Assembly (NCBI GenBank): GCA_041394705.1 | Contig: JAWKHS010000008.1 | Coordinates: 186,001 to 250,000, forward strand | Source of the DNA: Vicinamibacterales bacterium | Lineage (GTDB): Bacteria > Acidobacteriota > Vicinamibacteria > Vicinamibacterales > UBA2999 | Direction: 5' to 3' | Length of the DNA stretch: 64,000 bases | Shown: in pieces, positions 17,801-26,344 of the stretch | Numbering within the stretch: the first letter of the stretch is position 1 | Layout of the letters: every line of letters starts with the position of its first letter | The notes under the pieces: generated by a model | What the model saw: the letters and a program-made list of their open reading frames with translations, nothing else | Database searches by the model: none | Told to the model about the DNA's origin: nothing | Translations under genes and position numbers: made by a program

Positions 17801-20800
17801 CGTTCCGGTGACGCTCGCCGGCGACGCCCTGCCCGAGGGCTACCTGCGCACCTTGCCGGCGCTGCCCGGGCGGGCGACGGCGCGCGCACGGCTCGACGGC
17901 ATCACGGCGCAGGTGGCCGCGCCCTTCGTGGACGACGCCACGCTCGAGCAGCTCGAGATCGGCGCGGCCGCGACGATCACGCTCGACGCCGCCTCCACGG
18001 CGCCGGAGGACGTCACGGCCGTGGTCACCTTCGACGATGCGTCGCTCGTCGCGGCGGGCCAGCGTCTGGCCCAGGATCGGCCCACGACGCTGCGGCTCGC
18101 CGACGGCCGGCTGACCGTCGACACGTGGAGCTGGAGCGGCGGCGCCAACGCGCTCGACGTCACTGGCGGCGCGACGCTCGTGGGCGACGCCCCCGCCCTC
18201 GACGCCACGTTGACCGGCAGCCTCGACCTGCGGATGCTGCGCGCGGCCGTGCCCGATGCCTCGGCCGCGGGCCGCGCGCGCTTCGACGTGCACGCCGGCG
18301 GGCCGCTGGACGCGCCCACGGTCGAGGGCGAGATCGCCGTCTCGGACGGCGAGGTGGCGCTGCGCGATCCGCGGGTCGCGCTCACCGGGCTCGAGGGCCG
18401 GATCGCCCTCGACGGCGACCGCGTCCGCCTCGTGGACGTCACCGCGACCGCCAACGGCGGGTCACTGACGATGCGGGGGGACGTGGCCCTCGACGGCGTG
18501 CAGCCCGTGGACGGGTCGGTCACGCTGCAGGGGCGCGGGCTCGCCCTCGAGCTGCCCGAGGATCTGCGCAGCGAGCTCGACCTCGATCTCACGCTGGCGC
18601 TCCAGCGGGAGGGCGGGGAACTGGGCGGCACGGTGACCATCCTTCGCGGCTCGTACCGGACGCCCGTGAGCCTGGCCGAACAGCTGCTGGCGGGGGTCAG
18701 GGACGTGCCCGGTGAACCGCCGGCGCCGGGATTCCTCGATCGGCTCCGGCTGTCCGTGGACGTGGTGTCGCAGGACGGCATCGTGGTGGACAACAACTAC
18801 GGCCGCCTCGACCTCGGCGCCGATCTCACCGTGATCGGCACGGCCGCGAACCCGGCGCTCGCCGGGCGGATGACGATCGCCGAGGGCGGCTCGGTCTTCC
18901 TCGGCGGCCAGACGTGGACGCTCGAGCGAGGCACGGTGGACTTCACCAACGCCGCGACGATCGAGCCCACGCTGGATCTCTCGCTCACGACGCGCGTCCA
19001 GCAATACGACGTGCGGCTCTCGGTGGCCGGCACGCCGGAGACGCTGGAAGCCAACCTGTCCTCGCCCGACGGCATCAGCCAGGCGGACGCGATCTCGCTG
19101 CTGCTCACCGGGTCGCTCGCCGACGAGCGCGCGGTCGCCCAGACCGAGGTCGCCCGCGGCCAGCTGCTGCTCCTCCTCTCGGGCGAGCTCCTGGGCTTCG
19201 CTGGGCGTGCCGTCGGCCTCGACTCGGCCCAGGTCGGGCGCGGCCTCGGCGGCGCGGGGTCGTCGTTCGATCTGCTCGCCACCGACAGCGATCCGGCCGC
19301 CCGGCTGACCGTGTCGAAGCGGCTGCGGCGCGACGTCGAAATCGTGTTCTCGCGCAGCCTCCGGGATGCGAACGACATCACGTGGATCGCCATCTACCGG
19401 CCCATCCGCGCGATCGAGCTCCGGACGACGACGCTCGACGACAACGCCCGGAGCTACGAGTTCCGCCACGAGCTCACCTTCGGCGGCCCGCCCCAGCGGC
19501 CGGCGGCCGCCCGGACGCCGCCGCCGCGCGTGGCCCGGGTGGACATCACCGGGGCGGGCGACGAGGAGGCGCTCGCCGGCCGGCTGCGATTGACGACGGG
19601 CGATCGCTTCGACTTCTACCGCTGGCAGCAGGACAAGGACCGCCTGGCCGCCGACCTCCACGAACGCGGCTACCTGGAGGCGGACGTGCGTGCCACGCGC
19701 ACGCCCCTCGGGGACACGGCGGACGGACCGGCGGTCGCGCTGGAATACGCGATCGATCGTGGGCCCGAGACGTCGCTCGTGGTGGAGGGCGCGTCGCTGC
19801 CGGGCGGCGTGGTCGACCAGATGCGCGAGGCGTGGTCGGAGGCCGTGTACGACGGTTTCCTGCTGGACGACCTCGAGGCGCTGGCCGAACGGGCGCTGGC
19901 GGAGGACGGCTACCTCGCGGCGGCCGCCGACGCGGAGGTCGTCGAGGACCGCGCGGCCGGGCGGAAGCGGATCGTGGTACGCCTGACGCCCGGCGTCCGC
20001 TACACCGACCGGCGCCTGCGCTTCGAGGGCCAGGAGGCGATCTCGGCCGACGATCTGTCCGACGTCGTGAACGCACGCGGCCTGACCCTGACCGCCTGGC
20101 GGCAGCCGGCGGACGTCGAGGCGGCGCTCGCCGCGCACTATCGCTCGCTGGGGTTCCTGCGGGCCGAGGTGTCGATCGGGACGCCAATCTTCTCGGGGAC
20201 CTCGGCGACGCTCCCGGTGCGGATCGCGGAGGGCCCGCGCTTCCTGGTCGGCGCCGTGGACGTCCGGGGCGTGGAGGCGCGGCCGCTCGACGAGGTGCGG
20301 AAGAGCTTCGAGATCGAATCCGGCGCGCCCTACCTGCCCAGGACGGTGGAGGCCGCCCGCCGCGACGTGGAGATCGCGTACGCCCGCGACGGCTTCAACG
20401 ACGTCCGCGCCACCGTCACGAGCCGCCCGGACGAGGACACGGGGCGCGTGGCCGTCACGCTCGACGTCGACGAGGGCCCGCAGCAGGTGCTCGACGACGT
20501 CGTGGTCCACGGAGGCACGAGGACGTCGCCGGCCACCGTTCAGAGCGCGCTGGACCTCGACCGCGGCGCCCCGGCGGATCGGGGAGACGTCTACCGCGCC
20601 CAGAAGCGCCTGTACGACACGGGCGTCTTCCGCCGCGCCGACGTCGAGCTGACACCGGCGGGCCCCGTGGCCGCCGACGGCACGCAGCCCGTCCGCGCGG
20701 AGGTGACGCTGGAAGAGCTGCCGCCCTACCGGCTGCGCTACGGCCTGCGCGTCACCGACGACACCGGCCCCCTCGACGCCGACCGCACGCTGCGCCCCGG

Positions 20801-21728
20801 GGCCGTCGTGGACCTGCTGCGCCGGAACCTCTTCGGCCGCGCGCTGTCGGCGGGTGTCGCGGGCCAGCTCGAGGCGGATCGGCGCCTCGCGCGCGCCGTC
20901 GTCTCCGCGCCCCGGCTGTTCGGGCTGCCGGTGACGACGAACCTGTTCCTGACGCGGTCGCGCCAGGACTTCACCATGCCCGGCATCACGCCGTTCGTGC
21001 GCGACGGCGCCGAGATCGTGGCCGAACAGCGCGTGGCGCCGCGACCCGACATGACCGTGTCGTACACCTACCGCTTCCTCCGGACGCACGCCTTCGAGCT
21101 CGACCAGCCGGCGGGGAGCGCCTTCGACCTGCGGGTGGACGTCGCCCGCCTGACCGGGACGTTCGCCTGGGACACCCGCGACGACCAGCTCCTGCCGCAC
21201 CGCGGCTGGTTCCACTCGTCCGGCATCGAGTTCGCCGTCCCGTCACTCGGCTCGGACCTGCGCTTCCTGAAGTTCGTCCTGCAGCAGTACCGCTTCACGC
21301 CGGTCGGCCCCGTGGTGCTCGCCTCCGCGTTCAGGCTCGGCACGGCCTGGGGCTTCGACCCGCCGCTGCTCTTCAGCGAGCGCTACTTCGCCGGCGGCGG
21401 CACGAGCGTCCGGGGCTTCGCGGAGGACGCGCTCGGCGGCGTGGACTTCCTGGGCGATCCGGTGGGCGGACCGAACTCGCTCATCCTCAACCAGGAGGTG
21501 CGCTTCCCGATCTACAAGTGGGCGGGCGGCGTCGCGTTCGTGGACGCCGGCAACGTGTTCGACCGCGTGCGCGACATCTCGTTCGGCGACCTCGCCTACG
21601 GCGCGGGCCTCGGACTGCGGCTGAACACCCCGTTCGGGCTGGCGCGCATCGACTTCGGCGTGCCGCTCACCGACCGCCGGGGTCAGCCCGCCGGCCGGTG
21701 GTACTTCTCACTCGGCCACGCGTTCTGA
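14862..21728 (+). CDS. TamB-TamA (Omp85) fusion protein
   Basis: A single 2288-aa frame. An inner-membrane anchor (about residues 15-34, VLLGLAVGVPLLVLAALHL) is followed by an AsmA/TamB-like beta-helical region. The C-terminal TamB (DUF490) domain lies around 1300-1540 (GGSVFLGGQTWTLERGTVDF, then SLLLTGSLADE). Four to five POTRA-like repeats follow (about 1555-1950), then an Omp85 surface-antigen barrel from about 1955 to the end. The barrel has the lid-loop motif VRGF at 2183-2186 and ends in Phe (LGHAF), the usual BAM signal. In proteobacteria TamA and TamB are separate proteins that bridge the two membranes for outer-membrane assembly or phospholipid traffic. Here both lie in one chain. 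The 3' end overlaps the convergent dus gene by 21 nt. Confidence 0.9.
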   Translation: MAATWRWPAAATRRRVLLGLAVGVPLLVLAALHLPPVRARVLAVAVDRLRQAGIEAAVDGLDYNLVSLRVSLGPTTLTAAGADTPFLTFDRAVVNLPWSVVTGRLAIQSLEVARPMVTIRVDEAGGSNLPASASESAPEAESAPLDAIDLGALSIRDLGVRYTDAAGTAVTGRRLSLVLTGADPGVVRGRLWMEGGLDVQVPGTRTALSRLDAGLAFDGTEVTVDGLVAEAPEARLRVDGRVAPFGTAPSADLRYEGRLHVARLAALAGADAGVSGPIDVSGTVEGALADPTIAVTALADTLTWRDRHALSLALDARVTTEVAAVERLRLGVDRGLLEARGRVGLADQMPSHVEGEWTALDLGDLAATASPDGPRVAALASGRLTGDWTGPDPSSGSAALEATLTAPPVRGALPIRGHASARLDAGTWSAALDGLRVGEARLDGRLGGRWPAADPAASSLDGRVAARIADLPAFVAELADAGVPVEASALSSGHASADVTLSGSIAAPAGAATIDAADVELGGVGPGTLRLRASADPARLAVTTAEARLGGNRLDARLDVVRETGALTGAVSASLDDLAAVTSLLPAPSRPAGTVTLDAALAGTLDAPEARVTGRATGLAAAGQHVDALALSARLARQVLTVDRLEVTQGEGRASGTATYALDTGRYAFELTGQGLTVAPIPGDQPLPVAARVDLEARGDGTPEAPHGTGSIAVRDLTWGDYAIGEVQVHATADGATVAVTGVAPALDARLDAEAALEAPHRFTATAAIDAAALDTLIAEGGPAAPVPATSGAEARPITGAVTATLTAEGALDRPADATADLDLRLLDVTAAGAPLALDGPARLRYHAGAITADRIVLRTGATTLTADGRFGGDGDGDEDGTLTVTLAGQAADLVPVARLAAGVDGLDASGTFDLRVEAGGRLEAPRLHATAAADGLTVSVPDLPPVSGGTLRASFDRGLLTLTSLGATWQGATIEASAVVPVTLAGDALPEGYLRTLPALPGRATARARLDGITAQVAAPFVDDATLEQLEIGAAATITLDAASTAPEDVTAVVTFDDASLVAAGQRLAQDRPTTLRLADGRLTVDTWSWSGGANALDVTGGATLVGDAPALDATLTGSLDLRMLRAAVPDASAAGRARFDVHAGGPLDAPTVEGEIAVSDGEVALRDPRVALTGLEGRIALDGDRVRLVDVTATANGGSLTMRGDVALDGVQPVDGSVTLQGRGLALELPEDLRSELDLDLTLALQREGGELGGTVTILRGSYRTPVSLAEQLLAGVRDVPGEPPAPGFLDRLRLSVDVVSQDGIVVDNNYGRLDLGADLTVIGTAANPALAGRMTIAEGGSVFLGGQTWTLERGTVDFTNAATIEPTLDLSLTTRVQQYDVRLSVAGTPETLEANLSSPDGISQADAISLLLTGSLADERAVAQTEVARGQLLLLLSGELLGFAGRAVGLDSAQVGRGLGGAGSSFDLLATDSDPAARLTVSKRLRRDVEIVFSRSLRDANDITWIAIYRPIRAIELRTTTLDDNARSYEFRHELTFGGPPQRPAAARTPPPRVARVDITGAGDEEALAGRLRLTTGDRFDFYRWQQDKDRLAADLHERGYLEADVRATRTPLGDTADGPAVALEYAIDRGPETSLVVEGASLPGGVVDQMREAWSEAVYDGFLLDDLEALAERALAEDGYLAAAADAEVVEDRAAGRKRIVVRLTPGVRYTDRRLRFEGQEAISADDLSDVVNARGLTLTAWRQPADVEAALAAHYRSLGFLRAEVSIGTPIFSGTSATLPVRIAEGPRFLVGAVDVRGVEARPLDEVRKSFEIESGAPYLPRTVEAARRDVEIAYARDGFNDVRATVTSRPDEDTGRVAVTLDVDEGPQQVLDDVVVHGGTRTSPATVQSALDLDRGAPADRGDVYRAQKRLYDTGVFRRADVELTPAGPVAADGTQPVRAEVTLEELPPYRLRYGLRVTDDTGPLDADRTLRPGAVVDLLRRNLFGRALSAGVAGQLEADRRLARAVVSAPRLFGLPVTTNLFLTRSRQDFTMPGITPFVRDGAEIVAEQRVAPRPDMTVSYTYRFLRTHAFELDQPAGSAFDLRVDVARLTGTFAWDTRDDQLLPHRGWFHSSGIEFAVPSLGSDLRFLKFVLQQYRFTPVGPVVLASAFRLGTAWGFDPPLLFSERYFAGGGTSVRGFAEDALGGVDFLGDPVGGPNSLILNQEVRFPIYKWAGGVAFVDAGNVFDRVRDISFGDLAYGAGLGLRLNTPFGLARIDFGVPLTDRRGQPAGRWYFSLGHAF

Positions 21729-22808
21729 GGCGCGCGCCGTGGGCGTCGCGCCGTCCGGGGACGCGGCGGCGACGTCGGCCGGGACGAGCGTCATCGGCCG
21801 GTCGTGGTCGAGGAACTCCGCGCAGATGCCGTGGAATTCGGCGGCCGTCCTGGCCCGCTGGATGCGCGTGAGGAACGGCGCCTCGACGCCTTCGCCGAGA
21901 TAGTTCAGGAACTTCTTCATGCGCGCGCACTGGGCCTGTTCCGGCTTGTCGAACGACGCCTGGGAGTCCCACAGCGCGCGGATGTAGCGCCACACGTCGC
22001 GGCCGGTCGGATAGCGGACCGGCTCGCCGCGCCAGTGCTGCCGGATCTGCTGGAAGAGCCAGGGACTGCGGATGGCGCCCCGCCCGATCATCAGCCCCCG
22101 CGCACCGGTGTGGGCCAGGAGCGTCGCCGCCTGATCCGCGGCGTATACGTGGCCGTTGGCGATGACCGGGCAGGGCATCACCTCGACGGCCCGCCGGAGG
22201 AGGTCGTAGTGGACGGGCAGGCGGTACTGCTGCGCCACGGTCCGCGCGTGCACGGTGAGCGCGTCCAGCGAGTGGCGGGCGAAGAGCGCCAGCAGGCCCT
22301 CGAACTCGTCGACCGAGGCGAAGCCGACGCGGGTCTTCACCGTGAACGGGATCGAGACGGCGTCCCTCAGGGCGCCGAGGATGGCGTCGAGCCGCGCGTG
22401 TTCGCGCAGCAGGCCGCCGCCCGCGCACTTGCGGTACACGATGGGCGCCGGGCATCCCAGGTTCAGGTCGATGGCCGCGACGGCGTGCCGCTGCAGGACC
22501 TTCGCCGTGCGCACGAGCCCGGCCACGTCGTTGCCGATCATCTGCGCCACTACCGGCCGTCCGGTGGCGTTGCCGTCGATCGCGTCGAGGATCCAGCGCT
22601 CCGGCGTGGAGGCCGCCTGCACGCGGAAGTACTCGGTCCAGTACACGTCGGCGCCGCCGTAGTGGTGGACGAGCGCCCAGAACGCGCCGTCGGTCACCTC
22701 CTGCATCGGGGCCAGGGCGAGCACCGGCGCCCGTCCGGCCAGGAGCGCCCCGAGCGCGTCGTGAGGCGCGCAGGCGGTGGCCGCCGGGCCGGCTGCGGAG
22801 TCAGGCAC
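21708..22808 (-). CDS. tRNA-dihydrouridine synthase (DusB/DusC-like)
   Basis: 366 aa FMN-dependent TIM barrel that reduces uridine to dihydrouridine in tRNA. Visible blocks are LALAPMQEVTDGAFWAL, the catalytic loop LNLGCPAPIVYRKCAGGGLL with Cys119, FTVKTRVGF, LTVHART, VIANGHVY and MIGRGAIRSPWLF. The C-terminal helical tRNA-binding region follows (FLNYLGEG), and about 40 extra residues close the protein. The first 25 residues are low-complexity; GTG 22808 is the only start that keeps the barrel intact. It lies 6 nt after a ferredoxin gene, so the two are co-transcribed. Confidence 0.9.
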   Translation of the reverse strand: MPDSAAGPAATACAPHDALGALLAGRAPVLALAPMQEVTDGAFWALVHHYGGADVYWTEYFRVQAASTPERWILDAIDGNATGRPVVAQMIGNDVAGLVRTAKVLQRHAVAAIDLNLGCPAPIVYRKCAGGGLLREHARLDAILGALRDAVSIPFTVKTRVGFASVDEFEGLLALFARHSLDALTVHARTVAQQYRLPVHYDLLRRAVEVMPCPVIANGHVYAADQAATLLAHTGARGLMIGRGAIRSPWLFQQIRQHWRGEPVRYPTGRDVWRYIRALWDSQASFDKPEQAQCARMKKFLNYLGEGVEAPFLTRIQRARTAAEFHGICAEFLDHDRPMTLVPADVAAASPDGATPTARASERVAE

Positions 22809-22814
22809 GCCGGC

Positions 22815-23171
22815 TCAGCCCTCGATCCACTCGGGCGGCGGGGTGATCGCCGGCTGCGGCGGTCCCCCGGGGTCGGGCCGCCCGGAGCCCTCGAGGCGGC
22901 TCGTCGCGCGCACGGTCATGTCGTGATCGCACAGGATCTGGCACGACAGGCGGACGCCCGTCAGCTGCCGGGCCGCCAGACGGTCGCGTTCCGCCACGGT
23001 CATCCGTCCCGGCTCGCCCTCGACGAACTCCACGCGGCAGGTCGTGCACCGGGCGTTGCCGCCGCAGGCGTGCAGGATGTCGACGCCGGCGTCCTGTTCG
23101 ATCGCCAGCACCAGCCGCTTGTCCCCCGGCACCTCGAAGGTGCCATACCCCTCCACCGTCAGCTTGGGCAT
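22815..23171 (-). CDS. 2Fe-2S ferredoxin
   Basis: 118 aa. Residues 1-95 form a plant/adrenodoxin-type [2Fe-2S] ferredoxin with C36-x5-C42-x2-C45 (ACGGNARCTTC) and C77 as ligands, plus an extra C81. A Pro-rich tail of about 25 residues follows. It is a soluble single-electron carrier. The downstream gene 6 nt away encodes a flavin-dependent Dus enzyme, which makes it a candidate reductant. This link is an inference from gene order only. Confidence 0.9.
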   Translation of the reverse strand: MPKLTVEGYGTFEVPGDKRLVLAIEQDAGVDILHACGGNARCTTCRVEFVEGEPGRMTVAERDRLAARQLTGVRLSCQILCDHDMTVRATSRLEGSGRPDPGGPPQPAITPPPEWIEG

Positions 23172-23287
23172 CCGGATATTCTAGCGGCGGCCCGCGGCCG
23201 CCGGGCCCGGCACGCCGAGGCCCGCGCGGGGGCCGTGCCGGCGCCTCGGGAATCGGGTACGATCGGGGGCACCTGATCGGGGGACCC

Positions 23288-24139
23288 ATGACAGGCGGCG
23301 TGAAGCGGCTGCTCTGGACACTCGCCGGCATCCTGGCCGTGCTCGGCGTCACGATCACGGGGGCGTACGCCCAGCGCATCTGGTACGGCTTCTACGGCCG
23401 CACGCCTCCCAAATTCCCGACGGCGACGACCTTCGACGGCAACTTCCACTTCTGCCGTGTGATGTTCGCCAGCGATCGCCGCGAGAAGCAGGGCTGGGGC
23501 ACCGACTATCCCGGCGCCGACATCAACTTCAGCGTCCGGCTGGCCGAGCTCACCAAGGTGCGGGTCACGATGACGCACGACGGCGAGCAGTCCGTGCCCG
23601 ACGCCGTGGTCGTCCGCCTCACCGACGACGCCCTCTTCCAGTGTCCGTTCGCGCTCATGGAGGACGCCGGAACGCTGCACCTGAGCGACGTCGAGGTGGA
23701 GCGCCTGCGGCAGTACCTGCTGAAAGGCGGCTTCCTGTTCGTGTCCGACTACCACGGCACGTGGGCCCGGCAGCAGTTCGACGAAGAGATGGACCGCGTG
23801 CTGCCCAGGAACCGCTATCCCATCGTGGACCTGACGCCGCCGGACCACCCGCTCTGGAAGACGTTCTTCCCCGTGACGAAGCTGCCGCAGATGGCGTCCA
23901 TCCAGACGTGGCGGAGGAGCGGCGGCGGCACCATCGAACGCTGGAACGACACGGGCGGCGAGCCTGACGCGCGGGGCATCGCCGACGAGCGCGGCCGTCT
24001 CATGGTCGTGATGGTGCACAACTCCGACATCCCCGACGGCTGGGAGCGCGAGGGCGAGGACCCCGAGTACTTCTTCACCTTCTCCCCCGACGCGTACGCC
24101 GTGGGCATCGACATCCTGATGTACGCGATGACACACTGA
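23288..24139 (+). CDS. DUF4159 domain secreted protein
   Basis: 283 aa. A signal peptide or signal anchor covers residues 1-29 (ending ITGAYAQ). The DUF4159 domain follows: FHFCRVMFASDRREKQGWGTDYPGADINF, then LTDDALFQCPFALMEDAGTLHLSDVEVERLRQYLLKGG in separate blocks, and HPLWKTFFPV. The domain has a glutamine-amidotransferase-like shape and is common in Acidobacteriota and Planctomycetes, usually exported; no activity is established. It is followed after 5 nt by a DUF3224 gene. Confidence 0.85.
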   Translation: MTGGVKRLLWTLAGILAVLGVTITGAYAQRIWYGFYGRTPPKFPTATTFDGNFHFCRVMFASDRREKQGWGTDYPGADINFSVRLAELTKVRVTMTHDGEQSVPDAVVVRLTDDALFQCPFALMEDAGTLHLSDVEVERLRQYLLKGGFLFVSDYHGTWARQQFDEEMDRVLPRNRYPIVDLTPPDHPLWKTFFPVTKLPQMASIQTWRRSGGGTIERWNDTGGEPDARGIADERGRLMVVMVHNSDIPDGWEREGEDPEYFFTFSPDAYAVGIDILMYAMTH

Positions 24140-24144
24140 TCGCC

Positions 24145-24624
24145 ATGATCGACGTGTCCGTCCTGCCGCTCACCGCGGCGCTCCTGTCAACGGTGTGTGG
24201 AGGGATCCTCGTGGCCAGTGAGCCGGCGCGCGCGACGGGAACGTTCGAGGTGACGATCGGGCCGCAGCCGGCCGACAGCCATGCCGATGGCGCCACGCTG
24301 GGCCGCATGACCCTCGACAAGACCTACCATGGCGACCTCGAAGGCACCGCCGTCGGGCAGATGCTCACCGGCATGAGCCCCACCGAGAAGACGTCGGGCG
24401 CCTACGTCGCGGTCGAGCGCGTCACGGGCACGCTGGGCGGCCGGAAAGGGTCCTTCCTCCTCTACCACGTCGGCGTGATGGACCGGGGCGCCCAGCACCT
24501 GCAGGTGACGGTCGTGCCGGACTCGGGCACGGGGCAGTTGACGGGCCTCACCGGGACGCTGACGATCGACATCCGCGGCAAGGAGCACGCCTACACGCTG
24601 GAGTACGCGCTCCCCGAGCCGTAG
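24145..24624 (+). CDS. DUF3224 family protein
   Basis: 159 aa. After a hydrophobic N-terminal stretch (about residues 1-30, likely a signal peptide) comes one DUF3224 domain, an allene-oxide-cyclase-like small barrel. Typical motifs are GRMTLDKTYHGDLEGTAVGQML, GAYVAVERVTGTLGGRKGSF and the closing HAYTLEYALP. Family members are small proteins of unknown function. The ATG is 5 nt after the DUF4159 stop, so the two are probably co-translated. A later start within the leader is possible. Confidence 0.8.
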   Translation: MIDVSVLPLTAALLSTVCGGILVASEPARATGTFEVTIGPQPADSHADGATLGRMTLDKTYHGDLEGTAVGQMLTGMSPTEKTSGAYVAVERVTGTLGGRKGSFLLYHVGVMDRGAQHLQVTVVPDSGTGQLTGLTGTLTIDIRGKEHAYTLEYALPEP

Positions 24625-24634
24625 CCCCGGCCCG

Positions 24635-26344
24635 TCACCGCGCGGGCGCGAGCCGGGCGCGCGCCGTGCGTTCGAGGTCCTCCAGGCCCGCGCTCCTCGC
24701 CACCTTCACCGCCAGCTCGTAGTTCATGCGCGCCTCGTCGGGATGCCCCGAGGCGTCGAGCGCGTCGGCGAAGTTCAGCACGACCTTGGCCACCGTGGCG
24801 GGGTCGTTCGCGGCCGGGCCGCCGGTGGCCGCGACGTGTTCCAGGTAGGCGCGGTAGTGGACGGCGGCCTCGACCGCCTCGCCCCGGCCCTGGAGCAGCT
24901 CGGCGAGGTAGAGGCGGACCTGGACGTCGCCCGGCGCCAGCGCCACCGCGTCGCGCCAGTGACGGGCCGCGTCGTCGAGACGGCCCTGCCGCTGGGCGAG
25001 CACGCCGGCATTGACGCGCGCGGCGGCCGCCCGCGGCGCCCGTCGGATCGCGTCGTCGAGCGCTGCGCGCGCGTGATCGAGATCGCCCCGCTCCACGAGC
25101 GCCTGGACGAGCCGCCCCTGCACCGCCTCGTCGTAGGGATTGAGACGGGCGGCCGCCTGCAGGGCCGAGGGGTCCGACTCCCGGAGCGACAGCCAGTAGC
25201 GCGACTGGTCCAGGCCCGCCAGCGACACGAGTGCCACCGCCGCGCCGACGATCGCCACGCGCGGCCACGGCGCCGGACCCGCCAGCGTGGATGCGCCGTT
25301 GGCGGACGGATCCGTGGCGGTCAGCGTCCGCGCGACGCGGGGATCGCGGAGCTTCCAGACGACGCCGTCCACCATGAAATGGTGCAGGTTCACGACGGAC
25401 GCGACGATGAGGGCGCTCGTCGTGAAGTCCACGCCGGCGCCGAGGCTGGCGATCCACGGCACGGGCAGGAAGAGCGCCATCCCGCCCAGGAGCACCACCG
25501 TCCAGTAGCGCGTGCCCGACCACGCGGGCCCCTGCTCGCGGCGGGCGAAGTACTGCGTGATCCAGAGGTACTGCGCCGCGTGCATGACGGCGAGGACGCC
25601 GGCGCTGTAGCGGGCCTGGGGCGTCGGCGCGCTGGTCAGCCACGCGATGGCGATCGGCACGACGAACCAGAACGCCTGCGTCGTATACAGCACGAGCGGC
25701 GCGGTCAGGGCGCCGGCGGGCGCGCGCCGCCTCAGGGCCCAGAGGGCGCGCACGCCGCCGGCCAGGAAGACGGCACCGGCCACGCCGGCCACGCCGCGGG
25801 TGATCCACGCCGGCAGACCCAGGGAGAGCACCAGCGGATCGGGCGACGCACCTTCCTGGAACGTGGCCAGGAGCATCACGTAGGAGGCGACGAACGCGGC
25901 CCTGAGCGCCCGGCGCTCGCGGGGGCCGACGTCGGCGCCCCCGCGCCGCAGGAACATCATGAGGAGCCCGTAGTTCTGGCCGGTGTAGTGCCAGGGGCTC
26001 CACGTGACGTACGCCGTGAACAGCAGCGGCACCAGCCGGCGGTCCACGTGGGCCGCGACGCCGGCTGCGACGAGCGCCGCCGTCAGGTAGACCGTGTACA
26101 GGCGATGCGCGCTCCGGTCCCTGGCGCCGTAGGCCCGGTACACCGTCGCCATGTAGTGGGGATAGTTGGCGACGAGGGCGATCGAGTAGAAGGCGCCCGT
26201 CCAGAGCTGCACGCTCTGCCGCGTCAGCAGGTACGCCACCGCCAGGAGCGGCAGCGACCAGCCGCCGCAGCCGACGACCAGGTCGATCCAGGGCCGCGTG
26301 ATCCAGCGGCCCGCGCCCGGTGAGGTCCGATCGGGAGCCGTCAG
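24635..26344 (-). CDS. Polytopic membrane protein with C-terminal TPR repeats
   Basis: About 569 aa. The first two-thirds hold eight to ten transmembrane helices, with conserved-looking loops TWSPWHYTGQNYG and NLHHFMVDGVVWKLRD (His-rich, possibly metal-binding). The last 185 residues are TPR repeats (RAALDDAIRRAPRAAAARVN, then DDAARHWRDAVALAPGD). No ATG, GTG or TTG opens the frame at a sensible place. The best start is CTG 26344, which overlaps the upstream SDR stop as CTGA and has GGAAGGA just before it. This non-standard start is inferred. Function unknown. Confidence 0.65.
   Translation of the reverse strand: MTAPDRTSPGAGRWITRPWIDLVVGCGGWSLPLLAVAYLLTRQSVQLWTGAFYSIALVANYPHYMATVYRAYGARDRSAHRLYTVYLTAALVAAGVAAHVDRRLVPLLFTAYVTWSPWHYTGQNYGLLMMFLRRGGADVGPRERRALRAAFVASYVMLLATFQEGASPDPLVLSLGLPAWITRGVAGVAGAVFLAGGVRALWALRRRAPAGALTAPLVLYTTQAFWFVVPIAIAWLTSAPTPQARYSAGVLAVMHAAQYLWITQYFARREQGPAWSGTRYWTVVLLGGMALFLPVPWIASLGAGVDFTTSALIVASVVNLHHFMVDGVVWKLRDPRVARTLTATDPSANGASTLAGPAPWPRVAIVGAAVALVSLAGLDQSRYWLSLRESDPSALQAAARLNPYDEAVQGRLVQALVERGDLDHARAALDDAIRRAPRAAAARVNAGVLAQRQGRLDDAARHWRDAVALAPGDVQVRLYLAELLQGRGEAVEAAVHYRAYLEHVAATGGPAANDPATVAKVVLNFADALDASGHPDEARMNYELAVKVARSAGLEDLERTARARLAPAR

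Noticed and set aside
18462..21215. Very long open frame antisense to the TamB-TamA gene
   Set aside because: Arg/Val/His-rich translation without any domain; high GC removes stops from antisense frames, and the sense strand has clear homology.
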